From Motiliproteus sediminis (GTDB lineage Bacteria; Pseudomonadota; Gammaproteobacteria; Pseudomonadales; Balneatricaceae), in assembly GCF_017912535.1 (NCBI RefSeq), contig NZ_JAERQK010000009.1:62001-126000 (forward strand): a stretch of DNA of 64,000 nt, in the 5' to 3' direction. Positions 41,665 through 50,779 of the stretch are shown one piece after another. Both the position numbers and the translations under genes were made by a program. The notes below the pieces were generated by a model, which worked only from the letters and a program-made list of their open reading frames with translations, ran no database searches and had not been told where the DNA came from. Each line of letters opens with the position of its first letter. Within the stretch, counting starts at the first letter, position 1.

Positions 41665-43850
41665 AACAAGTTACGCAAACACTTCGTACTGGGCAAATAG
41701 ATGTTAACGATGTGCCTGTTCCCAGTTTGTCTGACAAGTTTGTGCTGGTTCGTAACCGGCAGTCGGTTATCAGCGCCGGCACAGAAAAAACCAAGATTGA
41801 TATGGGCAAGAAGAGTTTGCTCCAGAAAGCAAAAGCACGCCCCGACCTGGTCAAACAGGTTTTCAACAAAGTTAGGAATGAGGGGCTAAAAAAGACCCTT
41901 CAAACGGTAAATTCTCGTTTGGATTCTCCATCTCCACTTGGCTACAGCTGCGCTGGGGCTGTTGTGGCGGTCGGTGGCATGGTTGAGGGAATTATGGCGG
42001 GCGATCGCGTGGCCTGTGGCGGTGCGGATTATGCCAATCATGCTGAGTTTGTCGCTGTGCCCAAAAATCTTGTTGTCAAGATCCCAGAGGGGGTTAGTGA
42101 TGAAGAGGCATCGTTTGCTACCGTCGGCTCTATCGCACTACAGGGAGTGAGGTTAGCGCAACCGCAGTTGGGTGAGACCTTCTTGGTGTTGGGACTGGGG
42201 CTGTTGGGACAGATCGCCGTACAGCTGCTCCGGGCTAATGGCTGTAACGTGATCGCTACGGATCTTGACCCGACGTTGGTTCAGCGTGCGGAAAAGTATG
42301 GGGCGATGGGGGCTTGCGGTGCTGATGAGCTGCCAGGGCTTTGCAATTCCTTAACCGCGGGCCATGGGGTGGATGGTGTATTGGTCTGTGCCGGCACCAA
42401 CAGTAACCAACCGATCGAGCTATGCGGTGAGGTTACTCGGGAGAAAGGCCGGGTGGTGGTCGTTGGCGCGGTGCGAATGGATATTCCTCGGGAGCAGTAC
42501 TTCAAAAAGGAGATTAACGTAGTTATCTCCCGTTCGTATGGTCCGGGCCGCTATGATCCGTTTTATGAAGAGAACGGCAATGATTATCCGCTGGGGTATG
42601 TGCGTTTTACCGAGCAGCGCAACATGGCTACTTTTCTCTCGCTGGTCGAGCAGGGAAAGGTCGACGTCGCCAGCCTGATCAGTCACCGTTTCGATGTAGA
42701 TCAGGCGGCGGAAGCTTATAAGCTTATTGAGGGTGCCAAAAGCGAGCCCTATCTGGGTATCCTTCTGAGTTACTCCCGGGCTGTTAACGAGTCAGAGGTC
42801 GCCCAGCCCATCACTGTCAGTAGTGCGCCTATTGAAAAAGATAAGCTTGGCTTTTCATTCTACGGGGCGGGCAATTACGCTACCGCTAGCCTGCTTCCAT
42901 CTCTGAGAGAAATGGCAGATGTGCAGTTTCGCGGCTTGGTGACCGCGAGTGGCCGGACAGCGCAGGGTGTTGCCAAACAATTCAACTTTGGATTCTGCGC
43001 CGAGACGTTTGACGCACTACTTGGTGACAACACTGATGTTGTGATGATAACCACCCGCCATGACGCTCATGCAGCGGCGGTTATCAAGGCGCTGTCTCAA
43101 GGTAAGCATGCTTACGTCGAAAAGCCGTTAGCGCTGACTATCGATGAACTTCGAGAGATCGATGCCGCCTACCATCAATCGGGCGCACAGCTGATGGTCG
43201 GTTTTAATCGCCGGTTTGCACCCGCGACGCAGATGGTCCGCCAGCACTTTTCTGTGGTTAAAAGTCCGCTGGTGGTCAACATTCGCGTTAATGCCGGATC
43301 TATACCGAAAAACCATTGGATTCAGGATGCGTTGGTTGGTGGTGGGCGGATAATCGGCGAGGGGTGTCACTTTGTTGATCTGGCTTCCGCTATCGTTGGT
43401 GCGAACGTGCGCTCGGTCTATGCAGTGGGAACCTCTAAAGCAGAGAAGTCTGCGCTGCTGAATGACAATGTTTGCATTTCGTTGAGTTTTGGCGACGGCA
43501 GTATCGCCAATATTATCTATACAGCGGATGGCTGTCCGAAAATGCCGAAGGAATACATTGAGGTTTTTGGGGGCGGCCGATCTGCGCAGATAGCGGATTT
43601 CAGAGAGGTCTCCCTGTTCTCTGATGGCGTTGCTCAAACAAAGAAATTAGGCGCACAGGATAAGGGGCAGAAGGCCATGCTCGCAGCGTGGGTTGATGCG
43701 CTTAAGATTGGGCGTCCGTGTGTTGACTATGAGTGCTTGATGTCCAGTAGTATGGCGACGATTATGGCTGTTGAGTCTCTTTGCATAAACCAGCCCATGG
43801 CGGTTAGCAACGATGTGTTGTTGCTCGATGAAGTTGCGCTTTGCGAGTAA
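41661..43850 (+). CDS. Bi-domain oxidoreductase: MDR alcohol dehydrogenase-like fused to Gfo/Idh/MocA
   Basis: This 729-residue protein joins two dehydrogenase types. Residues 1-370 have a medium-chain dehydrogenase fold (SAGTEKTKIDMGKK, GYSCAGAVVAVGGMVEGIMAGDRV, the NAD-binding LVLGLGLLGQIAVQLL). Residues about 390-729 are a Gfo/Idh/MocA oxidoreductase (LGFSFYGAGNYATASLLP and the catalytic-type motif YVEKPLAL). The zinc ligands of classic MDR enzymes are not obvious. Such fused proteins occur in polysaccharide loci of many bacteria with heparinase-type proteins and WecG-like transferases, as here; the substrate is not known. Base composition has returned to GC-rich. It overlaps the previous gene by 4 bp. 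Confidence 0.8.
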   Translation: MKQVTQTLRTGQIDVNDVPVPSLSDKFVLVRNRQSVISAGTEKTKIDMGKKSLLQKAKARPDLVKQVFNKVRNEGLKKTLQTVNSRLDSPSPLGYSCAGAVVAVGGMVEGIMAGDRVACGGADYANHAEFVAVPKNLVVKIPEGVSDEEASFATVGSIALQGVRLAQPQLGETFLVLGLGLLGQIAVQLLRANGCNVIATDLDPTLVQRAEKYGAMGACGADELPGLCNSLTAGHGVDGVLVCAGTNSNQPIELCGEVTREKGRVVVVGAVRMDIPREQYFKKEINVVISRSYGPGRYDPFYEENGNDYPLGYVRFTEQRNMATFLSLVEQGKVDVASLISHRFDVDQAAEAYKLIEGAKSEPYLGILLSYSRAVNESEVAQPITVSSAPIEKDKLGFSFYGAGNYATASLLPSLREMADVQFRGLVTASGRTAQGVAKQFNFGFCAETFDALLGDNTDVVMITTRHDAHAAAVIKALSQGKHAYVEKPLALTIDELREIDAAYHQSGAQLMVGFNRRFAPATQMVRQHFSVVKSPLVVNIRVNAGSIPKNHWIQDALVGGGRIIGEGCHFVDLASAIVGANVRSVYAVGTSKAEKSALLNDNVCISLSFGDGSIANIIYTADGCPKMPKEYIEVFGGGRSAQIADFREVSLFSDGVAQTKKLGAQDKGQKAMLAAWVDALKIGRPCVDYECLMSSSMATIMAVESLCINQPMAVSNDVLLLDEVALCE

Positions 43851-43865
43851 TAAGGGCTAGCACCG

Positions 43866-45026
43866 TTGGCAGATTATATTGATGTATCAGAGCGCCTGTT
43901 GTCGGCAGTTAAGCAGCAGGATTTTGCCGGTTATGATCCGTTTGATTCTCTTAACAGCGCGTTGTTGAAGGCTACGCCCTTTTACCGAAGCAGTTGGATC
44001 CGGTTAGCCTGGTTGCAGTTAGGAAAGCGGTCCCCACTTAACTTCAGACCGTTGCTGCTGGTGCCCAAAATGAGAAACCCTAAAGGTGTTGGGTTGTTCA
44101 TTTTGGGCATGTTGAATGACTATGAACGCACCGGGAGCGCAGTCTATTTGGAAGATGCTGTGGCGCTGGGTGATTGGTTACTTGGGCAGCAATGTGACAA
44201 GTCGTTATGGAAGCATTCTTGTTGGGGATATCACTTTGACTGGCAGGCAAGGGCGTTTTATGTGCCGGCAGGAAAGCCAAATATCATTACAACGGTTTAC
44301 GTCGCGCGCGCACTGCAAGCGCTAGCAGAGGTTACCCATAAGGATCGATATGCCGAAGCGGCTATCGATGCCGCTGCATTTATATACAATCATTTGCTTA
44401 CAAAGACGGATCAACGCACCTTCTTCGCATACATTCCCGGTGAAACAGCGTTTGTTCACAATGCGAGCTTATGGGGGGCGGCGTGGGTTGGCTATGTTGG
44501 AACGGCTGTTGGCAACTACCGCTACTTAGAGGTTGCGCTTGAGGTCGCCCGGCAAAGTGCCCGAGAGCAGCTTGGCGATGGCTCATGGGTCTATGGAACT
44601 CGCTCTCATCACCAGTTTATCGACGGTTTTCATACGGGTTACAACCTGGAAGCGTTAGCAATGCTCAGTCAAACCGCGGACATTACTGAGTTTAATGATT
44701 GTATTCGCAGTGGCTTAAACTACTACCGTGATACCTTTATTCTTCCTGACGGTACGGTTAAATATTACGATAACAAGGTTTATCCTTTGGATATGCACAG
44801 CGTTTCCCAAGCTGTATTGACGCTGATTGGGGTTGGCAATTCCCCGGGCGACGAAAAAATTGCTACTAAGGTTTTAGACCGAGCTATAGATAGATTGTAT
44901 ATTTCAAATAAATCTCATTTTATTTATCAAAGGTCAAAATATTATTCAAACAAGATTAATTACGCTCGCTGGACTCAAGCGTGGTCTTATTATGCCTTGT
45001 CATATTTTAACAACCATAGAGCCTAG
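43866..45026 (+). CDS. Six-hairpin glycosidase-like protein of unknown function
   Basis: This 386-residue protein is without signal peptide. The helical repeats with aromatic and small residues (ARALQALAEVTHKDRYAEAAIDAAAF, EVARQSAREQLGDGSWVYG, TGYNLEALAMLSQ) suggest an (alpha/alpha)6 barrel of the six-hairpin glycosidase superfamily. A conserved GSWVYGTRSHHQFIDGFHTGYN could hold an active site. No catalytic acid is certain, and function is not established. The start is TTG 43866, 15 bp after the fused oxidoreductase gene. The pairing with that oxidoreductase and the WecG-type transferase gene after it suggests a cytosolic step in uronic- or dehydro-sugar metabolism. Confidence 0.55.
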   Translation: MADYIDVSERLLSAVKQQDFAGYDPFDSLNSALLKATPFYRSSWIRLAWLQLGKRSPLNFRPLLLVPKMRNPKGVGLFILGMLNDYERTGSAVYLEDAVALGDWLLGQQCDKSLWKHSCWGYHFDWQARAFYVPAGKPNIITTVYVARALQALAEVTHKDRYAEAAIDAAAFIYNHLLTKTDQRTFFAYIPGETAFVHNASLWGAAWVGYVGTAVGNYRYLEVALEVARQSAREQLGDGSWVYGTRSHHQFIDGFHTGYNLEALAMLSQTADITEFNDCIRSGLNYYRDTFILPDGTVKYYDNKVYPLDMHSVSQAVLTLIGVGNSPGDEKIATKVLDRAIDRLYISNKSHFIYQRSKYYSNKINYARWTQAWSYYALSYFNNHRA

Positions 45027-45034
45027 TTTTTAAT

Positions 45035-45781
45035 ATGCTTCAGCGGATAAGTTTTTTGGGCTGCCCCTTGGATGTGGGGACAATGGGCGAGACGGTTGAG
45101 TATATCGCTCATAAAATTGATGAACGGGAGTTTGTCCAGCACGTAGTTGTTAACGTCGCCAAGTTGGTTAATATGCGGAAGGATTCCCGCTTGGATGAAT
45201 CTGTTCGTGAATGCGATATCGTCAATATAGATGGTATGGGGGTTGTATGGGGAGCCCGTTTATTGGGGTATGAGGTCCCTGAGCGGGTGGCTGGCGTCGA
45301 CCTGTTTCACAAGCTTGTTGCAATGAGTGCTGAGAGAGGCTTTCCTGTTTTCTTGCTAGGGGCCAAGCCCGAGGTCATTGAGGAGACGACGCGAAGGGTT
45401 GAAAGGATGTATCCCAATATTAAGATAGCCGGTTTTCATCACGGCTATTTTTGGGATGATGAAAAGGCTGTGGTGGATAAAATACGAGAATCTGGGGCTC
45501 GATTGCTATTCGTTGCGATAACATCACCTAAAAAAGAGAATTTCATTAACCAGTGGAAAAACCAGATCGGTGTGGACTTTGTGATGGGCGTTGGGGGGAC
45601 TTTTGATGTGGTCGCGGGAAAGGTTCGTCGGGCTCCTGCTTGGATGCAGCGCTCAGGACTGGAGTGGCTTTATCGCGTTTACCAAGAGCCCCGAAGGATG
45701 TGGAAGCGCTACCTTATAACGAATTTTTTGTTCTTGGGGTTGTTGGTTAAAGAGATTGTGAGAGGTAAAACTAAGCGGTAG
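45035..45781 (+). CDS. WecG/TagA/CpsF family glycosyltransferase
   Basis: This 248-residue GT26 enzyme of the WecG/TagA/CpsF family transfers a sugar (ManNAcA in WecG, ManNAc in TagA) to lipid-linked GlcNAc-type acceptors. The signature is intact: VVNVAKLVNMRKD, the catalytic Asp in NIDGMGVVWGARLLG, ERVAGVDLFHKL, FLLGAKPEVIEET and ITSPKKENFI. The C-terminal QEPRRMWKRYLITNFLF would contact the membrane. It follows the six-hairpin protein by 8 bp and ends the forward run of block A, meeting the reverse-strand ligase gene with a 24 bp gap. Confidence 0.9.
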   Translation: MLQRISFLGCPLDVGTMGETVEYIAHKIDEREFVQHVVVNVAKLVNMRKDSRLDESVRECDIVNIDGMGVVWGARLLGYEVPERVAGVDLFHKLVAMSAERGFPVFLLGAKPEVIEETTRRVERMYPNIKIAGFHHGYFWDDEKAVVDKIRESGARLLFVAITSPKKENFINQWKNQIGVDFVMGVGGTFDVVAGKVRRAPAWMQRSGLEWLYRVYQEPRRMWKRYLITNFLFLGLLVKEIVRGKTKR

Positions 45782-45805
45782 CCTTTCTGTAAACTGCGTG
45801 CAGAC

Positions 45806-47056
45806 TTAGTTTTTGTTTTGTGCAACGCGATCGTTGTTTGATGTGGATAGAATAATGCCGCTAAATATCGAGGCGTAGATTGCAACAAAAGTCGTGCTGA
45901 TCGCGTGCTTGAATAACGCTTGGGTTAGCCCAAAAATAGTAAAACCGACAATGAGTGCTACCCCCGCGGTTGATAATCTGCCGTTTCTGGATTGATATTT
46001 AAAAAACAGATACCCAAAGCAGCTGAAAAAAAGTAGGAATCCAGAGAGGCCAAGTAGCCCCTGCTCCGCTGCTATATGAAAGAAATCGTTGTGGGCATGC
46101 CCATATCGTGCCGCGAAACGATCTATTAACCCCCGATCAGCAAGAGCCACAAGCTCCCCTCTGTAGCTGCCCTGCCCGACACCGATAAAAGGCGCATCGG
46201 TGAACATGTACCCTGCTGCACGCCACATTTCTAAGCGGGTACCGGCGGAGCCCTCAACTGCTTTCTCATCGGAGAAATAGACGGCAACATCCCGTGCTGC
46301 TTTGTTCACCTTTTCCTGAACGAACGAATTGTTGCCATAGAGCGTGCCAGCGAAGACGAGGAGCAGAGCGTAGAGGCCAAATCGGAGGCGTCTTTCCGGT
46401 AGCGCTTTGTTCAGGATAAGCCAAATAACAATCGGTAGCGCGATCCAGCCCCCGCGAGCACCGGATGCGATGGAGCCAGTGAGACCAAAAATAAAGGCGA
46501 TAACACCCAATGCGGTGGAAATTGTCCGGTATTTTCGGCTGCGATTGTCAATACAGCAGGTCAGCGAAAGTATTCCCATCATGAGTGAGAGGTTGCCAAA
46601 CTGTATTTTCTGGATATGGCCGGCGGCATAATCCCAGCCGAATACAAACTTCTGCAAAAAGCCGAAAGTTCCAGCGCCAATGGCACCGATTATCAAACCG
46701 AGATAAAGGCACGTTTGAGAGATCTTGTGGCGGCGCACAAAGAAGTATATCGGCAATACAAGTAGTAATCGCGCGGGGTTGTCAAAGTGATCCCATTGCC
46801 AACTCCCGTGAACAAGCATTCCCAGGGCAACCGCAGCCGGATAGGCGGTCAAACCAGTGACGACGAGCTTGTCCTGTGCTGAGAGTTGATAAGGAGGGTT
46901 GCGCATAAGCGTCAGATTGAGGGAGCTTAGGAGGACAAGAGCGAGTGCGACAAAGCCATAGGCTCGATCGATAATGAGAAGTATCGCCGGTAGCAGCATT
47001 AGCAAGGCGTTAAAACTGCGTTCGGTTATGTCGGGGCGGCGATTGATCGTCATCAT
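45806..47056 (-). CDS. O-antigen ligase family membrane protein (WaaL/Wzy_C type)
   Basis: This 416-residue polytopic protein with about ten to twelve hydrophobic segments includes the Wzy_C signature in its large periplasmic loop (PFIGVGQGSYRG, then RYGHAHNDFFHIAAEQGLLGL). The histidine of HAHNDF is important in the WaaL ligases, which attach O-polysaccharide to lipid A-core in the periplasm. It could also be a polymerase, since both share the fold. It is the only gene of the locus on the reverse strand. The start is uncertain: ATG 47056 is favoured over TTG 47083, as neither has a convincing SD sequence. Confidence 0.8.
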   Translation of the reverse strand: MMTINRRPDITERSFNALLMLLPAILLIIDRAYGFVALALVLLSSLNLTLMRNPPYQLSAQDKLVVTGLTAYPAAVALGMLVHGSWQWDHFDNPARLLLVLPIYFFVRRHKISQTCLYLGLIIGAIGAGTFGFLQKFVFGWDYAAGHIQKIQFGNLSLMMGILSLTCCIDNRSRKYRTISTALGVIAFIFGLTGSIASGARGGWIALPIVIWLILNKALPERRLRFGLYALLLVFAGTLYGNNSFVQEKVNKAARDVAVYFSDEKAVEGSAGTRLEMWRAAGYMFTDAPFIGVGQGSYRGELVALADRGLIDRFAARYGHAHNDFFHIAAEQGLLGLSGFLLFFSCFGYLFFKYQSRNGRLSTAGVALIVGFTIFGLTQALFKHAISTTFVAIYASIFSGIILSTSNNDRVAQNKN

Positions 47057-47083
47057 TGGGCTGAAGTGTCGTGCGATGCTCAA

Positions 47084-47454
47084 GGGGGGGCATCTTATCT
47101 TCGATTAAGCGGTTACGCCAGTCGGGGAGCTGCGAATTAGCCTAACTGGGTGGTATTGGAATCGAGACACTACTTTGTAGCTCTATATCGAGCGCCAACG
47201 GCTCGTTAATTCAGGGCTTGATACAGCGTGCGAGGGTAGCTGAAGTCTCAGCAGGGGAAGTCCAGGCGTCAGGTGCACAGCGTCTGGGTCCCATAAGCCT
47301 CTCCGAACCCTGCGCTGGCTTGTCAGGGGGCTCTCGCCAACAAGAACCTGTTTCTGCTTGGATAGTGCCTTAGTGGTAATCGGGCACTATACCCTTGCCA
47401 AGCGTTTGGACATAATAGCCGTTCTCGTTGTGACACAGGATCGTCTGGGCGCTG
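47084..47454 (+). other. 371 bp gap between the ligase and wcaJ-like genes (divergent starts)
   Basis: No gene was found in this gap. It must hold promoters for the reverse ligase gene and for the forward wcaJ-manC genes. A clear inverted repeat, ATAGTGCC (47362-47369) and GGCACTAT (47383-47390) with a 13-base spacer, could be an operator or hairpin in the wcaJ leader. No good -10/-35 pair is evident. Confidence 0.5.
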
Positions 47455-48864
47455 ATGAAGTATTCCGGTTTTCTCAAAGAACACTCGCATACATTGATGT
47501 GGACTTTGCGCGGCCTGGATTGGCTCGTGCTGGTGTTGAGTTGCTGGGCGGCAATCGGGTGGTCGATTGGGGCCAGCTCGTTTCATCACAACTACATGGT
47601 GGCCGTGGTGGTCGCTTCGTTTGCGTCGTTTACGATCTACCCGTTTTTCTCCATTTACCGGACCTGGCGTGGCGCTACCAAGATGGAAGAAGCTCGGGCG
47701 CTGCTTATTGGTTGGACCTCTCTGTTTGCCGTTTTGGCGCTGTTGGCTGTGCTTACTAAAACATCAGAAGAGTATTCGCGGCTTTGGTTTGGCTATTGGT
47801 ACGTATCGGGGCTGCTTGGGCTGGTGCTTTCCCGCTTTTTGATGCGTGGTTTCTTGGGCTTCATTCGGGAAAACGGCCTCAACAGCCGCCGCATTGTCAT
47901 TGTTGGGGCCGATGAGCTGGGGCAGCGTGTAGCGACGACCCTGCTAACCGAGAACTGGATAGGACTGCAGGTGGCTGGCTTTTTTACCGATGATGAATCA
48001 CCCTCTTTAAGTACCTTCTTGCGCCCCATTCCGATTTTGGGGGACTTGCAAGCCTGCCCGGAGTACGTGCGTTGCGAGAAAATTGATCAGGTTTGGATCT
48101 GTCTTCCGCTCGAGGAAGAGAAACGGATGCGAACGTTGTTTCAATCGTTGGATGATGTTCCTGTCGATCTGCGCTTTGTTCCAGATATCTTTGGCTTTCA
48201 ATTGATCAACCACTCGGTTTCAGAGATTGCCGGATTGCCGGTGATCGATTTGTCCGCATCACCTATGGATGGTATCCATCGTGTGCTCAAAGCGATTGAA
48301 GATCGGGTGCTGGCGGCGATCATTCTGCTGCTGATTAGCCCCGTACTGGCGGCGATAGCTCTGGCGATCAAGGCGACGTCGCCCGGACCTGTTATTTTTA
48401 AGCAGCGCCGGTATGGGATTAATGGCGAGATGATTAAAGTCTACAAATTCCGTTCGATGACGGTGCAAGACAATGGTGCGGTAGTGAAGCAGGCGCAGAA
48501 AAACGATGCCCGTATTACTCCGCTGGGGGCGTTTTTGCGTCGCACATCGTTGGATGAGCTACCGCAATTCTTTAACGTGTTGCAGGGGCGGATGTCTATC
48601 GTGGGGCCGCGCCCTCATGCAGTGGCCCATAACGAGGAGTACAAGGGGCTTATCGGCGGTTACATGAAACGCCATCTGGTAAAGCCCGGTATTACCGGAT
48701 GGGCGCAGATTAACGGCTGGCGCGGGGAAACCGATACCCTCGACAAGATGGAAAAACGAGTCGAGTTCGATCTGTACTACATCGAAAACTGGTCACTCTG
48801 GTTTGATTTGAAGATCATTTTCCTCACTATATTCAAAGGTTTTGTGAACAAGAATGCCTACTAG
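47455..48864 (+). CDS. Undecaprenyl-phosphate sugar phosphotransferase, WcaJ type
   Basis: This 469-residue polyisoprenyl-phosphate hexose-1-phosphate transferase starts a lipid-linked glycan by putting a sugar phosphate on undecaprenyl phosphate. The N-terminal half has about four or five membrane segments and a Rossmann-like cytosolic loop (RRIVIVGADELGQRVA). The C-terminal catalytic domain shows VIFKQRRYGINGEMIKVYKFRSM, DELPQFFNVLQGRMSIVGPRPHA, and the C-terminal GITGWAQINGWRGETDTLDKM, the WcaJ/CpsE pattern transferring glucose-1-P (galactose also possible). ATG 47455 is used, with AGGA a little far upstream. It is followed 43 bp later by manC. Confidence 0.92.
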   Translation: MKYSGFLKEHSHTLMWTLRGLDWLVLVLSCWAAIGWSIGASSFHHNYMVAVVVASFASFTIYPFFSIYRTWRGATKMEEARALLIGWTSLFAVLALLAVLTKTSEEYSRLWFGYWYVSGLLGLVLSRFLMRGFLGFIRENGLNSRRIVIVGADELGQRVATTLLTENWIGLQVAGFFTDDESPSLSTFLRPIPILGDLQACPEYVRCEKIDQVWICLPLEEEKRMRTLFQSLDDVPVDLRFVPDIFGFQLINHSVSEIAGLPVIDLSASPMDGIHRVLKAIEDRVLAAIILLLISPVLAAIALAIKATSPGPVIFKQRRYGINGEMIKVYKFRSMTVQDNGAVVKQAQKNDARITPLGAFLRRTSLDELPQFFNVLQGRMSIVGPRPHAVAHNEEYKGLIGGYMKRHLVKPGITGWAQINGWRGETDTLDKMEKRVEFDLYYIENWSLWFDLKIIFLTIFKGFVNKNAY

Positions 48865-48907
48865 GGGCGCTCCTGTGCAGTTTTCGCCAAGATTCTAAGG
48901 AAGGGTT

Positions 48908-50332
48908 ATGTCTCAGCTATGTATCGTTCCGGTGGTTATGTCGGGCGGCTCTGGCTCCCGTTTGTGGCCGGCCTCACGCGCCCATTGCCCCAAGCAGTTC
49001 TTGCCGTTGGTGAACGGCACCTCAATGATTCAGGACACAGTGCAGCGCCTCGACGGATTGGATGGCCTTTGCCCGCCGCTGGTGATCTGTAACGAGTCTC
49101 ACCGTTTTTTGGTGGCAGAACAGTTGCGTGCCATCGATCAGTCTCATAGCGGCATTTTGCTTGAGCCGGTAGGGCGTAATACTGCACCAGCGGTGGCTCT
49201 GGCGGCCCTTCACGCGATGCGGGATGGTGAGGATCCGTTGCTTCTGGTGCTTGCGGCCGATCACGTGATTCAAGATCAGAGCACGTTTCATGACGCTGTA
49301 AGGGTAGCGGTAGAGGCTGCAACGCAAGGTGCTTTGGTTACTTTCGGTATTGTGCCTACCCACGCTGAAACGGGCTACGGCTACATCTGCGCGGGCGAGC
49401 CTGAGCGGGTCGGTGAGCCTAGTCTTCCTGTATCTGCGTTTGTGGAGAAGCCGGACCGTGATACCGCGCAGCGTTATGTCGACTCCGGCGACTATTTTTG
49501 GAACAGCGGCATGTTTCTGTTTCGGGCATCCCGTTACCTTGGCGAGCTCAAGCGTTATCAGCCAGAGATTCTGAGCGCTTGTGAGGCTGCGTTATCGACC
49601 GAGCGTCCCGATCTGGACTTTATTCGCCTTGACGAATTCGCTTTCGCCCGTTGCCCGGATGATTCCATCGATTACGCCGTGATGGAGCAAACCGATCAGG
49701 CGCGTGTAGTCCCGCTGGATGCGGGGTGGAGTGACGTTGGTGCCTGGTCTGCGCTTTGGGATATCGCTGACAAGGATGCGAGCGGTAATGTCGTCAAAGG
49801 GGATGTGCTGCTGAGTGAGGTGAAAAACTCCTATATCAGCAGTTCTGAGCGGCTGGTGGGCGCCGTCGGTGTGGAAGATTTGGTGGTGGTCGAGACGCCG
49901 GATGCGGTGCTGGTGGCCAGCAAAGGCCGTGTCCAGGACGTAAAGGAGATCGTTAATCAGCTCAAGATGTCCGCCCGTCCGGAGGCGGAGGATCAGGTCA
50001 CTGTCTATCGTCCCTGGGGCAGCTACCGCTCCATTGATACGGGGGAGCGCTTTCAGGTTAAACATATCCGCGTGAATCCCGGTGGTCAGCTGTCACTGCA
50101 AAAACACCATCACCGCGCCGAGCATTGGGTCGTGGTCAGTGGCACTGCGCGGGTGACCAAAGGGGAGCAGACCTTTCTGGTCAGCGAGAATCACTCCACC
50201 TATATCTCCATCGGCGAGATTCACCGGCTTGAAAACCCCGGCAAGATTCCCCTTGATCTGATTGAAGTGCAAACCGGCAGCTATCTGGGTGAGGACGACA
50301 TTGAACGTTTGGAGGATGTGTATGGGCGCTAG
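48908..50332 (+). CDS. manC: Mannose-1-phosphate guanylyltransferase / mannose-6-phosphate isomerase
   Basis: This is a bifunctional type II PMI-GMP enzyme of 474 residues. The N-terminal nucleotidyltransferase domain makes GDP-mannose from mannose 1-phosphate ([46 protein letters not shown]). The C-terminal cupin domain isomerises fructose 6-P to mannose 6-P ([32 protein letters not shown]). GDP-mannose could be used for O-antigen or other glycans; no phosphomannomutase or GDP-mannose-modifying gene is present within the window. AAGGG precedes ATG 48908. Its stop codon lies inside an inverted repeat. Confidence 0.95.
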   Translation: MSQLCIVPVVMSGGSGSRLWPASRAHCPKQFLPLVNGTSMIQDTVQRLDGLDGLCPPLVICNESHRFLVAEQLRAIDQSHSGILLEPVGRNTAPAVALAALHAMRDGEDPLLLVLAADHVIQDQSTFHDAVRVAVEAATQGALVTFGIVPTHAETGYGYICAGEPERVGEPSLPVSAFVEKPDRDTAQRYVDSGDYFWNSGMFLFRASRYLGELKRYQPEILSACEAALSTERPDLDFIRLDEFAFARCPDDSIDYAVMEQTDQARVVPLDAGWSDVGAWSALWDIADKDASGNVVKGDVLLSEVKNSYISSSERLVGAVGVEDLVVVETPDAVLVASKGRVQDVKEIVNQLKMSARPEAEDQVTVYRPWGSYRSIDTGERFQVKHIRVNPGGQLSLQKHHHRAEHWVVVSGTARVTKGEQTFLVSENHSTYISIGEIHRLENPGKIPLDLIEVQTGSYLGEDDIERLEDVYGR

Positions 50333-50366
50333 CGGGGCGGTCTAGCGCGCTATTTGGCCCGCTAGC
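50328..50366 (+). repeat. Inverted repeat across the manC stop codon
   Basis: GCTAGCGGG (50328-50336) is perfectly complementary to CCCGCTAGC (50358-50366), and the palindrome TAGCGCGCTA lies between them. There is no T tract, so it is not a standard terminator, but it may protect or process the manC 3' end. Confidence 0.45.
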
Positions 50367-50419
50367 GAGTCGCCCAGAGTTTTACTACTTCGGTGGTATA
50401 CCGATGCCCGCGCATCGTG

Positions 50420-50587
50420 ATAGCGAAATAGGAAAAACTCGCATGGCTCTTGTCCTTAGCTGGACTAATCTTGGAATCCACGAGGTGTCGAAGGAGCGGC
50501 GCGCGGCACGGATGCCGTGGTGTGACTGGAACGTTGCGACCTCTATGAGAGCCCCCAAACCTGGATGGTGCGGGGGCTTGTTTTTTT
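50420..50587 (+). ncRNA. Candidate GGA-rich small RNA (CsrB/RsmZ-like in layout)
   Basis: Between 50431 and 50565 there are seven GGA triplets (starting at 50431, 50462, 50473, 50493, 50510, 50528 and 50563), and the segment ends in a strong Rho-independent terminator. At least one GGA sits exactly in a hairpin loop (CGGCA-CGGA-TGCCG, 50504-50517), and one is in the loop of the terminator stem. CsrA/RsmA-titrating RNAs look like this, but no GacA box or clear promoter was found, so this is a hypothesis. The 5' end is unknown. Confidence 0.3.
50550..50587 (+). terminator. Strong Rho-independent terminator in the manC-rfbB gap
   Basis: AGCCCCC (50550-50556) pairs with GGGGGCT (50572-50578) around a 15-base loop, followed by TG and seven T. 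It is about 220 bp after manC, too far to be merely its terminator unless the mRNA has a long 3' end, so an unannotated transcript may end here. Confidence 0.8.
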
Positions 50588-50779
50588 GGCCCTTCGGCTT
50601 GGAGGGAGGGTGGTTGTTCGGCGGCGACGGAGCTCGTCTAATCTCGGTGAATTCTTCCTTTTGTGGCTGACGCGGCAATGGGGCGGAGCGAGCGATTGAT
50701 GCCAACGAATTGCTTGAAATCACAGTGATAGCGCAGCTTCTATGATAATGTTCCCCGACAAAGGCTGGGGAGAATGTCT

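Larger units (their letters stand above)
50333..50779 (+). other. 447 bp gap between manC and the second rfbB
   Basis: No protein gene is convincing here; frames on both strands lack recognisable sequence. The gap contains the inverted repeat after manC, a GGA-rich segment ending in a strong terminator (described separately), and about 190 bp before rfbB that must carry the promoter of the rfbBACD operon. TATGAT at 50741-50746 could be a -10 box, but no well-spaced -35 box goes with it. Confidence 0.5.

Noticed and set aside
47225-47270. Partial resemblance to JUMPstart (GGTAGCTG at 47235-47242 and AGGGG downstream)
   Set aside because: The essential ops core GGCGGTAG is absent and the position is internal to the locus.
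50404-50670. 88-codon frame in the manC-rfbB gap
   Set aside because: Runs through a strong terminator, no SD sequence, composition unlike a protein; gap better explained by RNA features.
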